Assembly (NCBI GenBank): GCA_963677225.1
Contig: OY781923.1
Coordinates: forward strand, 1,426,001-1,490,000
From: SABI01 sp028532915
GTDB taxonomy: Bacteria; Spirochaetota; Spirochaetia; Sphaerochaetales; Sphaerochaetaceae
Direction of reading: 5' to 3'
DNA length: 64,000 nt
This document shows, piece by piece, positions 52,002 to 64,000 of this stretch; position 1 is the stretch's first letter, and the number at the start of each line of letters is the position of its first letter. The notes below the pieces were generated by a model. It was not told where the DNA came from. It made no database searches and saw nothing but the letters and a program-made list of their open reading frames with translations. Made by a program: the position numbers and the translations under genes.

Positions 52002-52812
52002 ACGGTTTCTGGCAGTAAGGACACAGATGAGTGGTTCTGCCTCCAACGGATGTTGCAATGATGACAGACTTGCACCTGCGGCATAGTTCTCCCTTTCTCT
52101 GAAATACCTGAAGACTGTGCTGATAATTCCCACGCCCGCCGCCACTTTGAAAATTCCCGTCCGTGTCTCCCAGACTTGTCCCTCTTGCTTTGATGCCTTC
52201 GTTGAGGATCCTTCTCATAGAAAAGAATATTGAATCAGTTTCGGCGCGTGTGAGAGTGTCTGTCTTTCTTCCGGGATGGATCTTAGCAGCAAAGAGTATT
52301 TCGTCAGTATAGATGTTCCCAAGTCCGCAGACAACCTTCTGATCGAGAAGAAAGGGTTTAATCATCCTGCTGTGGGATCTGCAAATAGAATGAAAGTTTA
52401 AAGAAGTGAGGCGATCGTCCAGCGCATCAGGACCAAGCTTTCTCTGAAGTTGTCCGAGAGAGGATTCTACCGTGATCCTTCCGAATTTTCTCTGATCGTG
52501 AAATGCTGCGATGAAACCGTCTGTAGTAAGCAGAACTCTGTCATGGATATCCGCCGGACTGGAAGGTTCTCTGATGAAAAAAGATCCACTCATTCTGAAA
52601 TGGATCGTGAAGAAAAACTGCCGGTCAAAGCTGAAAATCAGGTATTTCCCCATTCGTTCGATGTGTGTCACCCGCAGGTCTTTCAGGGTATGACAATGAG
52701 GATTAGAAAGCGAAGAAGGGTTGTATACGGTGACTGATCGTATCACGGGGTGTTCTTTGAATAAGGGAATCAGATCTCTCTTTATTGTCTCTACCTCAGG
52801 CAGTTCGGGCAT
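52000..52812 (-). CDS. mutM: Formamidopyrimidine-DNA glycosylase
   Basis: Removes 8-oxoguanine and formamidopyrimidines. 270 residues starting PELPEVETIKRDL (catalytic Pro2, Glu3), IRMSGSFFI-type beta-hairpin, KVVCGLGNIYTDEILF helix-two-turn-helix, and C-terminal zinc finger CRRCKSVIIATSVGGRTTHLCPYC. All key residues are present. It converges on tRNA-Lys and is divergent from the tRNA-Glu unit. Confidence 0.96.
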   Translation of the reverse strand: MPELPEVETIKRDLIPLFKEHPVIRSVTVYNPSSLSNPHCHTLKDLRVTHIERMGKYLIFSFDRQFFFTIHFRMSGSFFIREPSSPADIHDRVLLTTDGFIAAFHDQRKFGRITVESSLGQLQRKLGPDALDDRLTSLNFHSICRSHSRMIKPFLLDQKVVCGLGNIYTDEILFAAKIHPGRKTDTLTRAETDSIFFSMRRILNEGIKARGTSLGDTDGNFQSGGGRGNYQHSLQVFQRKGELCRRCKSVIIATSVGGRTTHLCPYCQKP

Positions 52813-52912
52813 ATCAGCGATCCTCCGGTTCTTTAGAATCGATCAAAACAGTAATGAATTACTTGAAAACTATTTTTTTCATGAAAAATATCGACAAAAA
52901 TTGGTAACCCAC

Positions 52913-52941
52913 TTGACGTTTTTTTATCAGCATGGTACAAG
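52913..52941 (+). promoter_or_regulatory. Promoter for tRNA-Glu
   Basis: TTGACG (52913-52918), 17-base spacer, TACAAG (52936-52941), 14 bases before the tRNA. Confidence 0.6.
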
Positions 52942-52955
52942 TCTACACGCTTCAA

Positions 52956-53027
52956 GTCTCCATCGTCTAGTGGTTAGGACATCGGGTTTTCATCCCGGCA
53001 ACGGGGGTTCAATTCCCCCTGGAGATG
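52956..53027 (+). tRNA. tRNA-Glu (TTC)
   Basis: Acceptor GTCTCCA / TGGAGAT (G1-U72), D arm GTCT...GGAC, anticodon stem TCGGG / CCCGG with loop TTTTCAT (anticodon TTC), T arm GGGGG TTCAATT CCCCC, discriminator G. CCA not encoded. Confidence 0.95.
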
Positions 53028-53056
53028 ATAAAAAATAATTTTTCTGTAAGAGATCG

Positions 53057-53096
53057 CCAAATATTATCCAACGATGATATTTGGTTCTTTTTTTGT
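53057..53096 (+). terminator. Terminator after tRNA-Glu
   Basis: CCAAATAT pairs with ATATTTGG around a 12-base loop, followed by TTCTTTTTTTG. The remaining 160 bases before the next gene show no further recognisable site. Confidence 0.65.
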
Positions 53097-53255
53097 TCAG
53101 ATTCAGCTTTGCCTGCAGGTTAAATAAGAGATTCAGACCGCCATCGTTGTTTCCTAATCCGCACAAGTTGTTGTGAAAAGTCATATGATAGTCTACAATC
53201 TAGATGTTTGCCCCGGGCATAACACCTATATTATATAAAAGAGGCGTAAATACTA

Positions 53256-54326
53256 ATGAGTACTATCGTATTGCATGCAACGGATCTGGATGGGTATCTT
53301 CAGAAACAGGATATATCACATCTGGACGAGATTCAGACCATTTATGATGAGGCTATAGACCTTTTCAAGAAATTCGAAGCATCCCGGTATAGCGATGATG
53401 AGGCGATGAGAAACGAGATGACCGGTGTTTTCGAGCGGATAGGCCGCTATCTCAAGACAGTAGTTGCTCAGGAGGAAAGGATCCATGTTTATTCCTTCGA
53501 AACACCGAAAGAGCAGCACGGGGCAGCTTCCAGACTGATTGCAAAACTGAGAGACCCGAAAACCAGTCAGTCCGAATTCCTTTATTATGTACAGCGTGCA
53601 TATGAACTTTTGTTCGCCCATGTCTATGCAGATAAAGCGCTCCCTTCAAAAAGGAGCATCGTCACGAAGACACCTGTGACCGTACCCTTTAACAACTATG
53701 CCATCCACAAGATTCCCAACGTCGATCAGTTGATTCAGAATTCCGTGATGTGCGTCATGCTCCGGGGGGCACTGCTTCCGTCGATGATTATTTCGAAGGA
53801 GATACAGGAATATTCTTCAGATAACATGATCACACCCTTTGCCCTTTTCAGAATCCGTCGGGACGATACAAAAAAAGAGAAGAATATGGATTATCTTCTC
53901 GATCTCGACCGTTCGTTCTTCGATCTTTCGGAGCTAGAGGGGAAAGATCTGATCTTCGCCGATCCTATGAATGCTACCGGAGGTTCGTTGGTCACGATCG
54001 TCAAGTATCTGGAATCTCAGGGAATCAAACCGAAGTCGATACGCTTCATCACCGTGATCTCCGCTCTCAAAGGAGCATTGAGAGTGGTGCGTGCGATCGA
54101 AAACGCACACGTATATACTTTGTGGATGGATCCTATTCTGAACGAGAAAGCTTATATCCTTCCTGGATTGGGCGATGCGGGTGATAGACTCAACGGTACA
54201 GACCTTCCCGAGAACCCGCGGAATATGATACAGCTCATGGCGGATTATGGAACGACGATCACTAATCTGTATAGAGATCAGGTCAAAGAGATCGAATCCA
54301 CCGTCCTGGGAAGAAACGGAAAATAG
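53256..54326 (+). CDS. Uracil phosphoribosyltransferase-like protein with N-terminal extension
   Basis: The C-terminal part (about 150-356) has the uracil phosphoribosyltransferase landmarks: MLRGALLPSMIISKEI, the PRPP loop DPMNATGGSLVTIVKYL about residues 235-251, and the uracil-recognition stretch PGLGDAGDRLNGT about 308-320. This would make UMP from uracil and PRPP (salvage). The first 145 residues, absent from the normal 208-residue enzyme, are mostly helical and acidic with no motif I know; a regulatory or oligomerisation role is possible. GAGGCG precedes the ATG. The lipoprotein gene follows after 12 bases. Confidence 0.82.
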   Translation: MSTIVLHATDLDGYLQKQDISHLDEIQTIYDEAIDLFKKFEASRYSDDEAMRNEMTGVFERIGRYLKTVVAQEERIHVYSFETPKEQHGAASRLIAKLRDPKTSQSEFLYYVQRAYELLFAHVYADKALPSKRSIVTKTPVTVPFNNYAIHKIPNVDQLIQNSVMCVMLRGALLPSMIISKEIQEYSSDNMITPFALFRIRRDDTKKEKNMDYLLDLDRSFFDLSELEGKDLIFADPMNATGGSLVTIVKYLESQGIKPKSIRFITVISALKGALRVVRAIENAHVYTLWMDPILNEKAYILPGLGDAGDRLNGTDLPENPRNMIQLMADYGTTITNLYRDQVKEIESTVLGRNGK

Positions 54327-54338
54327 AAAAGAAGTGAT

Positions 54339-54932
54339 ATGAGGAAGATTATTCATGCAGGATCGCTCATCATACTGGCCTGCTTTCTGTTCGGCCTTCT
54401 CTCTGGCTGTGTGACATCGCCTCATGATGTCCGTGACCGTATGACCGACCGGATTCTCGATTCAATAGAAGACGGACGGTATACTGCAGCTGCACAGGAA
54501 GCTCTCGTTTATCTGGCGGACTTTCCCGAAGATATCGAGTTTCTCAGTCTGCTCCTGCACAGTTATATACTGAATGAAGATCTTGAAGAAGCTGCCGAGA
54601 CTGCGGGAAAGCTCGCGGTTGTGGATGAGGATAACAGTCTGCAATGGAATAAACTCTATTGCAGACTGCTTGCCGATTCAGGGCAGACGCAATCTGCAAT
54701 ACATTCATATGAGCGTTTACTGGAAGATAATCCTGACGACAAAGAGATCAGCTTTTCTCTGATGACATTATTTATTGATTCAGATATGTATCAGGATGCG
54801 CTCGATATCGCGACCGGTCTTTATATGCAGAATGTGAAAGACAAAGATGTGATTGAGAAGATCATTGAGATAGGCGAGGGCGGGAACTACGATTGGGTTG
54901 ACAGTTACAAAGCCGTTCTCAATTACCTTTGA
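54339..54932 (+). CDS. TPR-repeat lipoprotein
   Basis: 197 residues: signal peptide ending in the lipobox LLSGC (Cys about residue 24), then helical TPR-like pairs (about 45-80, 82-112, 116-146 with SAIHSYERLLEDNPDDKEISFSL, 150-180). Anchored in the inner or outer membrane facing the periplasm, probably as an assembly or protein-binding partner; the partner is unknown. Second gene after the UPRT-like protein. Confidence 0.75.
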   Translation: MRKIIHAGSLIILACFLFGLLSGCVTSPHDVRDRMTDRILDSIEDGRYTAAAQEALVYLADFPEDIEFLSLLLHSYILNEDLEEAAETAGKLAVVDEDNSLQWNKLYCRLLADSGQTQSAIHSYERLLEDNPDDKEISFSLMTLFIDSDMYQDALDIATGLYMQNVKDKDVIEKIIEIGEGGNYDWVDSYKAVLNYL

Positions 54933-54937
54933 AAGAA

Positions 54938-54962
54938 GGCGGCAGACAATCTGTCAGCCGCC
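54938..54962. terminator. Hairpin between convergent lipoprotein and adk genes
   Basis: GGCGGCAGACA pairs with TGTCAGCCGCC (one A-A mismatch, loop ATC), giving a very stable stem in a 47-base convergent gap. A T-rich stretch occurs only 20 bases further on the plus strand, so termination is likely but not textbook. Confidence 0.6.
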
Positions 54963-54979
54963 GCTGATGGGTGTGCTAA

Positions 54980-55609
54980 TTATTTTTTAAGAACAGCAAG
55001 AACGAGTTCAAGCACTTTTTCAGGAGCCGATGATGCGTCGACTGTTTTGAGAAGCCCTTTTTCACTGTAGTATGCAATCAGAGGTTCTGTCTGTTTCTTA
55101 TAGACTTCCAATCTGTTAAGGATTGCATCTTCTTTATCATCATCTCTCTGTATGAGCTGCTCTCCGGTCTCATCGTCAATACCTTCGACTTTCGGCGGAT
55201 TGTACAGGATATGATAGGTGCGTCCGGTACTCTTGCAGACTCTCCTGCCGGACAAACGTTTGACAACGCTTTCGGTCTCAAGGTCGAAATTGACGACCGC
55301 ATCGATATCAGCCATCGACTGCAGTGCATCCGCCTGGAATATTGTCCGGGGGAAACCGTCAAGGATGTATCCATTCTCGGTATCATTTTCAGCCAGACGT
55401 TCCCTGACCATTTCGATGGTGACTTCGTCCGGTACCAGATTCCCTGACGCAAGAATTTCCTTTACTTTCTTTCCGAGTTCTGTTTCGTTCTTTATTGCAG
55501 AGCGAAAGAGGTCACCGGTAGAGATGTGAGGGATTGACAGCTTCTCTTTCATTGCCGTCGCGATTGTCCCTTTACCAGCTCCGGGAGGGCCTAAAAAAAC
55601 AAGATTCAT
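54980..55609 (-). CDS. adk: Adenylate kinase
   Basis: 209 residues. P-loop GPPGAGKGT, STGDLFR AMP-binding, DGFPRT, and the LID region starting GRRVCKSTGRTYH. The LID keeps one Cys only and so does not bind zinc in the four-Cys manner. AGAGAGGAACC precedes the ATG. The gene is complete, but the insertion sequence begins 136 bases upstream of its start; its first 34 codons and promoter are duplicated on the far side of the element. Confidence 0.97.
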   Translation of the reverse strand: MNLVFLGPPGAGKGTIATAMKEKLSIPHISTGDLFRSAIKNETELGKKVKEILASGNLVPDEVTIEMVRERLAENDTENGYILDGFPRTIFQADALQSMADIDAVVNFDLETESVVKRLSGRRVCKSTGRTYHILYNPPKVEGIDDETGEQLIQRDDDKEDAILNRLEVYKKQTEPLIAYYSEKGLLKTVDASSAPEKVLELVLAVLKK

Positions 55610-55745
55610 GATGGTTCCTCTCTTAACCTATGATTTAATAAGATAGGCTAAGGGTATCAATTATCATAGATTTTGTCGATTACACATTTTTTTTATTTAT
55701 TTTTCAAAACCTACTAGACGTATTTTGATAAAACAGGTAGTATCC
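55508..55745. repeat. Left copy of 238-bp direct repeat flanking the insertion sequence
   Basis: Identical, as read base by base, to 57887-58124 (offset 2379). It spans the first 34 codons of adk, the ribosome site and the upstream promoter. Interpreted as an unusually long target-site duplication. Confidence 0.95.
55679..55707 (-). promoter_or_regulatory. adk promoter within the duplicated segment
   Basis: On the minus strand TTGAAA (55702-55707) and TGTAAT (55679-55684) with a 17-base A-rich spacer. Because it is inside the repeat, adk keeps its promoter despite the insertion. Confidence 0.65.
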
Positions 55746-57886
55746 TGAGTTTTCGCCAGATTAACGCAAAAAGAGGTGCTAACCTTATGCATAATAAAGA
55801 CATAGGCAGACACCTCTAAAGAATATTTGTGTAGTGTATCAGTTCTGTTTCTTTGTTTGTGCCAACATTTTCTTGATTGCCTCCCGCGTATACACATTCT
55901 GCCCGAACCCTATCCCATAGCTTTCTTTGAGCTTCTGCAGAACTGTATCATAGTACAGCGTGAGAAATGTCGTGCTATTCAGTTCTGCAACGTTCGCCTT
56001 CTTCAAAGAGGTTCGAATCTTCTCACTCGAATACTCATGACCGACCTCATGTTCCAAGATCCTCATGATCAATAAAGAGACGAAGCAGGTTAAAAAATGA
56101 GCTTGAATCCGGTCTTCCCGCGACACATATACCGGTCTGGCCTCAAGATCGCTTTTCGTGATCCTGAAGGTCTGTTCGATCTTCCACAGTCCATGGTACA
56201 TCTCAACGATGTCCAATGGGGTAACTACCTTATTCAACTGCAACATCCCTTCATCGGGCAGCCATCGTTGAGGTGTATGAAAAGCGTGTTCAAGTTCTCC
56301 GGTCTCCTGTCCTCTTTTATCAACATACGGTCTGAGCCCTATTACATTGGTCTCAATGACATAGAATCCATCCAGGGATTCATCCTCTTCAAGTTTTTGA
56401 GCATCAAAGATCGTCTTTGCCTTATACCCTTCGATCCTCAGATGCGTCTTGGGATCATACACTTCGGTCTTGAGGTATTTGTTCTTTCCATGATTATTGT
56501 CGATGACATCCTTGCTCTTTGAGTGAGATGCTACGATCGCTTTCTCTACTGCAGCAGCACGATCGACCTGGGCTCTGTGAGCGTACTTGGCAGACCAGTA
56601 GACAATCTGGTAATGCCCGACCCCTTTTACCTTCTTCCGTTTGCCGTTCGTATCGGTGACATAGGTGTCTTTGACTTCATCAAGCATCTTGTACATGAAT
56701 GAGACCGGTGTCTCGGTATCGAGCACACTGATGGGATTCCCTCTCTCATCGAACTTCAGGTAGCCACGAGGATCCCTGACGGTATCTTTGAGTTGCTCAG
56801 TCCCTCCACGAACTGACTTACTGAAGATGTATCCATTATGATTAGTGATCACATCAGCAATGTTTGTCCCGCTCATCATCGCCTTGTCGGCAACGAAGAT
56901 CAGGTGTTTTACATCCAATTGTTTTCGTACCTGCTCACTCATCGGGGAGAAGGTCGTACAATCATTGGTGTTCCCGGGAAACAGGTCATAGGTGATGGGG
57001 AATCCAGCCTGATCCATAAACAGTCCCATCTGGACGATAGGAAGCGGACGGTGCTCTTTATTGACACCCTTCCTGCGAAAGGAGTCCTCATGATCTATCT
57101 CAAAGTAGTAGTTGGTCACATCGTAGAAGAGAACGGTAGAGTCACGGTCATACTGGGAGACCATTTGTTGATGCAGATGCTTCAGCAGATCATCCCGATA
57201 CTTCGGGATGATGCTCAAGGACCGGTAGACTGCATTCAGATCGAAGTCCATCTTCTCGAAGTACTTGGATCTTCCAAGCCATGCTGCCCGTTTCGAACCC
57301 GGTTCCAGGATTCTTTCATAGACAAGCAGCTTCATGACTGCTGTTAAGTTGTAAGAGATGTCGAGGTACTTGCGACGACGGTCAAAGAAGGTATGGAGCC
57401 CTAATTGATGGAAGACTTGGCTGATAGCAGCATAGCCGATGTTCTTTACACAATCGTAACTCTGGGTATCTGCATCGAAGGGAAGTAGAGCTTCAGGCAT
57501 GAGTTCGATGGTAACTGCTTTTTGTCGTGCCTTCTTCTCTTGAGTCTTCTGGAGTGCGACTTCTTTGAAGTGAGCGACCGGATCATCATAGAGATGGATG
57601 AATTCATCGATAAAACCAATACGCTCGATGGTACGTTGTGCAGACTTACCGTTTTTTCTAAAACTTTCAACAAAATACATGCAGATACGACCATCTTTAG
57701 TCTTGGGAGCAGTGCGTACAAACATAGAAGACCTCCATGAGCTAGTATAGCACAGTTAGCATAGTAGCACAAGGTAGCACAGAAATATTATTCATAAAAA
57801 AGTGAAAAATCGAAAAAAAAGGACCCGTGATGGGTCTTAATAGCAGGTTTTATGGTTTTTCAGTTAGCTAGTGGTGACAAACTCCG
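55746..57886 (-). mobile_element. IS1634-family insertion sequence (2141 bp)
   Basis: Limits are set by the flanking direct repeats. The ends are imperfect inverted repeats: TGAGTTTTCGCCA at the left, and GGAGTTTGTCACCA when the right end is read on the minus strand (GAGTTT, TC, CCA shared). One transposase gene fills the element. The 161 bases between its start and the right end include a palindromic A/T-rich segment but no other gene. Confidence 0.9.
55839..57725 (-). CDS. IS1634-family transposase (IS4-like DDE)
   Basis: 628 residues, intact. The N-terminal block FVRTAPKTKDGRICMYFVESFR and the long RNase H-like region with FYDVTNYYFEI (first Asp), FVADKAMMS (second Asp) and EQTFRITKSDLEARPVYV (the YREK-like Glu) are typical of IS1634 transposases. 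No frameshift is seen, so the element may still be active. Transcription may come from its own right end or from the duplicated adk promoter at 58058-58086, which points into it. Confidence 0.93.
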   Translation of the reverse strand: MFVRTAPKTKDGRICMYFVESFRKNGKSAQRTIERIGFIDEFIHLYDDPVAHFKEVALQKTQEKKARQKAVTIELMPEALLPFDADTQSYDCVKNIGYAAISQVFHQLGLHTFFDRRRKYLDISYNLTAVMKLLVYERILEPGSKRAAWLGRSKYFEKMDFDLNAVYRSLSIIPKYRDDLLKHLHQQMVSQYDRDSTVLFYDVTNYYFEIDHEDSFRRKGVNKEHRPLPIVQMGLFMDQAGFPITYDLFPGNTNDCTTFSPMSEQVRKQLDVKHLIFVADKAMMSGTNIADVITNHNGYIFSKSVRGGTEQLKDTVRDPRGYLKFDERGNPISVLDTETPVSFMYKMLDEVKDTYVTDTNGKRKKVKGVGHYQIVYWSAKYAHRAQVDRAAAVEKAIVASHSKSKDVIDNNHGKNKYLKTEVYDPKTHLRIEGYKAKTIFDAQKLEEDESLDGFYVIETNVIGLRPYVDKRGQETGELEHAFHTPQRWLPDEGMLQLNKVVTPLDIVEMYHGLWKIEQTFRITKSDLEARPVYVSREDRIQAHFLTCFVSLLIMRILEHEVGHEYSSEKIRTSLKKANVAELNSTTFLTLYYDTVLQKLKESYGIGFGQNVYTREAIKKMLAQTKKQN

Positions 57887-57988
57887 GAGGTCACCGGTAG
57901 AGATGTGAGGGATTGACAGCTTCTCTTTCATTGCCGTCGCGATTGTCCCTTTACCAGCTCCGGGAGGGCCTAAAAAAACAAGATTCAT
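57887..57988 (-). pseudogene. Truncated duplicate of the adk 5' end
   Basis: The first 34 adk codons, from MNLVFLGPPGAGKGT to STGDL, with intact ribosome site and promoter, now fused to the insertion sequence end. The frame continues R-S-L-S-P-L-A-N and stops. It cannot make an active kinase. Confidence 0.9.
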
Positions 57989-58057
57989 GATGGTTCCTCT
58001 CTTAACCTATGATTTAATAAGATAGGCTAAGGGTATCAATTATCATAGATTTTGTCG

Positions 58058-58086
58058 ATTACACATTTTTTTTATTTATTTTTCAA
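58058..58086 (-). promoter_or_regulatory. Duplicated adk promoter pointing into the insertion sequence
   Basis: Copy of the TTGAAA-17-TGTAAT promoter shifted by 2379 bases. Reads through the adk fragment toward the transposase, which starts about 330 bases downstream on the same strand. Confidence 0.6.
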
Positions 58087-58124
58087 AACCTACTAGACGT
58101 ATTTTGATAAAACAGGTAGTATCC

Positions 58125-58519
58125 GACTCGGTTCAAACGTAAAGAGTGTGTGAGACACACTGACTACTAAGAACGATCAAAAAAATAGTGAAAAATGGTA
58201 AAATTTGCTATTGACACTGAGTTCTTGATATTGTATCTTAGGCGAGCACGCTAAAACAGTGCACGGCGATTGAGCCGCTGAACGAGTGGTTTTAAAACCT
58301 CTTAGTTCATTAGATTATTGACATTAATAAGCGAAGGAAAGAGAGAAGAAATGCAAGTTTTTGCATTGATATCATAACGATGTCAAGTGTAAGGGCTTCC
58401 AAGTCAATTCAAAACGAATAGAAGTAAAAAGCTAACGTTTGGCTGTCGAAAGGCAGCGCGAGATGACAGGGGAAGACTTAAAGTTGAATAAACTCCGGCA
58501 TTTATGTCGGAACTTATAT
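58125..58519 (+). promoter_or_regulatory. rrn promoter and leader
   Basis: TTGACA at 58211-58216 and TATCTT at 58234-58239 with a 17-base spacer form the probable rrn promoter. The roughly 280-base leader holds a GGTTTTAAAACC palindrome (about 58298), a second TTGACA (58318) without a good -10, and a CCGGCAT/GTCGG stem just before 16S. No exact boxA is recognised. No protein gene is present. Confidence 0.75.
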
Positions 58520-60059
<1,540 letters not shown>

Positions 60060-60192
60060 GATAAGAAAGGTACGCATTCGAGGTTCACACTCGAATGCAC
60101 ACAACAGGGTCGTTGACCCGTGACAGTGAAAGACTGTCAGAACAAACCCCTTACACTATTCTTCTCTCTTTCTGCTTATTTTTTTGTGCCTT

Positions 60193-60266
60193 GGGGGCAT
60201 AGCTCAGTTGGCTAGAGCATCGGCTTTGCAAGCCGAGGGTCAGGGGTTCGAGTCCCCTTGCCTCCA
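60193..60266 (+). tRNA. tRNA-Ala (TGC) in the 16S-23S spacer
   Basis: Acceptor GGGGGCA / TGCCTCC, D arm GCTC...GAGC, anticodon loop TTTGCAA (TGC at 60227-60229), T arm AGGGG TTCGAGT CCCCT, discriminator A. CCA not encoded. The spacer to 16S contains a TTCGAGGT / CACTCGAA-type stem (about 60078-60098) probably used in rRNA processing. Confidence 0.97.
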
Positions 60267-60319
60267 ATAACGAAAGATTGGTTTTTTACAATATAGCGAA
60301 GGGATTGATAGAATAATAT

Positions 60320-63297
<2,978 letters not shown>

Positions 63298-63346
63298 ATT
63301 ATTGTATCGATCCCACGTATACTTGGAATCGAGATTCGCTTCGTCT

Positions 63347-63368
63347 CATAAGAGGAAAACCTCTTATG
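63347..63368 (+). other. Spacer hairpin between 23S and 5S
   Basis: CATAAGAGG / CCTCTTATG, perfect 9-bp stem with AAAA loop, in the 88-base spacer. Likely an rRNA processing feature; not followed by a T run. Confidence 0.6.
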
Positions 63369-63385
63369 GTACTAAAGAGAATCTG

Positions 63386-63498
63386 GTCCGGTGGCCATAG
63401 CAGAGGTGTTATACCCGTTCCCATCCCGAACACGGAAGTCAAGCCCTCTAACGCCGATGGTACTGCGTTCGCGCGGGAGAGTAGGTAGCTGCCGGACC
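63386..63498 (+). rRNA. rrf: 5S ribosomal RNA
   Basis: GTCCGGTGGCCATAGCAGAG ... CCGATGGTACTGC ... GGGAGAGTAGGTAGCTGCCGGAC, with closing stem GTCCGG / CCGGAC. The C-rich CCCATCCCGAACACGG loop is typical 5S. Confidence 0.93.
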
Positions 63499-63512
63499 TT
63501 TTTTTTGCCCTT
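63491..63512 (+). terminator. Probable rrn terminator
   Basis: The 3' arm of the 5S closing stem (CCGGACC) runs straight into TTTTTTTT at 63499-63506, so the 5S stem may itself act as terminator hairpin. Confidence 0.5.
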
Positions 63513-63566
63513 TTAATGTCATTAAATTACTTGCGTAATAGCCCCATATTACATATCCTGTAGTAT

Positions 63567-64000
63567 ATGATGATACAGATAGAAAAACCTACTTTAAGAC
63601 GCAGGGATATGAGTGCTGTTCTCCAGACAATGGTTGATGAACATATCGGTCCCGGTGAAAACAGTAAAGTGTTTCTTTCTTCTCTTTGTTCCTATTTGAA
63701 TATCGACGGATATTCTGTCGCATTCAGATCATTCATTGATACGATATATTATGCTATTAAATCTTTACGCCTGAAGGAAAATTCCTGTATCGGAGTAAGT
63801 GCGCTCTCTCCAAGGATATATCTTCATATCATCAGAAACCTCGGCCACAGACCGATGATATTCGATATTGATATGGCTACCTGTTCGTTCGATACCATAC
63901 AGCTTGAACAGCACAAAGACAAACTAGATGCGCTGCTCGTCTATGAACCATACGGTATGCTCAGCCCGGAAGAACTGTTCGGCATCACAGAAGTTCCTAT
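63567..64000 (+). CDS. DegT/DnrJ/EryC1/StrS-type aminotransferase-like protein (3' end outside window)
   Basis: An open frame from ATG ATG at 63567 to the window end (about 144 residues). It begins IEKPTLRRRDMSAVLQTMVDEHIGPGENSKVF, followed by VAFRSFIDTIYYAIKSLRL, IGVSALSPRIYLHIIRNLGHRPMIFDID, and LLVYEPYGMLSP. This is the N-terminal half of the DegT/StrS PLP fold (lattice of cofactor-binding strands; glycine-rich Ser-Phe turn in place of GTSAL). The PLP lysine lies beyond the window, so a catalytic role cannot be confirmed; some members are regulators or inactive. No clear ribosome site. Confidence 0.6.
   Translation, partial: MMIQIEKPTLRRRDMSAVLQTMVDEHIGPGENSKVFLSSLCSYLNIDGYSVAFRSFIDTIYYAIKSLRLKENSCIGVSALSPRIYLHIIRNLGHRPMIFDIDMATCSFDTIQLEQHKDKLDALLVYEPYGMLSPEELFGITEVP

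Larger units (their letters stand above)
57887..58124. repeat. Right copy of 238-bp direct repeat
   Basis: Identical to 55508-55745. It was presumably the original junction of the rrn side with adk before insertion; sequence to its right (GACTCGGTTC...) continues into the rrn leader. Confidence 0.95.

Overview
The window looks like chromosome of a free-living, probably anaerobic, host- or sediment-associated spirochaete close to Sphaerochaeta. This rests on the 16S rRNA 5' and 3' signatures, a moderate-GC genome with strong AAGGAGG-type ribosome binding sites, the single-tRNA (Ala) rrn spacer, and the mix of lipoproteins, large outer-membrane barrel and U32/Lon/ValS gene types. The species cannot be named from the sequence alone.

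Layout. (1) 1-12.1 kb: housekeeping and accessory genes: valS, an Hc1-like histone H1 mini-protein, a U32-family tRNA hydroxylation-type protein, lon, an SGNH hydrolase, a queuosine-precursor (YhhQ-type) transporter, a GH3 protein lacking its nucleophile, carbamate kinase and a DUF4105 membrane protein. (2) 12.1-20.3 kb: recO-recJ-glycosyltransferase-rpsU, metA, then a serA-serC-Lrp operon. (3) 20.4-33.2 kb: the most notable region, a one-strand cluster that reads as an ectoine/hydroxyectoine uptake and catabolism operon: IclR regulator, diaminobutyrate aminotransferase (DoeD), phosphorylating aspartate-semialdehyde dehydrogenase, M20 deacylase, TeaA/UehA-like TRAP transporter (three genes, hairpins on both sides of the binding-protein gene), Asp/Glu-racemase-like protein, two DoeA/EutD-type ectoine hydrolases, EutB and EutC. 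(4) 33.3-45.4 kb: a dihydroorotate-dehydrogenase-like protein, an acyltransferase, lipoprotein, mutL, a 1599-residue repeat-bearing surface protein with a dead 5'-nucleotidase domain and predicted beta-barrel, a TtcA-like tRNA thiolase and an HD hydrolase. (5) 45.4-55.6 kb: tRNA-Met, small proteins, a btuFCD cobalamin uptake operon under a B12 riboswitch, an ankyrin protein, rnhA, tRNA-Lys, mutM, tRNA-Glu, a long uracil phosphoribosyltransferase and adk. (6) 55.5-58.1 kb: an IS1634-family insertion flanked by a 238-bp perfect direct repeat that duplicates the start and promoter of adk. (7) 58.1-63.5 kb: complete rrn operon (16S-tRNA-Ala-23S-5S), followed by a DegT-type aminotransferase that runs off the end.

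How the central cluster would work: the TRAP system imports ectoine; DoeA/EutD opens the ring to N-acetyl-diaminobutyrate; the M20 enzyme would take the place of the usual M14-type DoeB and remove acetate; DoeD converts diaminobutyrate to aspartate semialdehyde; Asd could then form aspartyl phosphate instead of free aspartate. EutB/EutC and the second hydrolase would extend the range to hydroxyectoine or related compounds. This assignment is from family recognition and synteny only; no search or alignment could be run.
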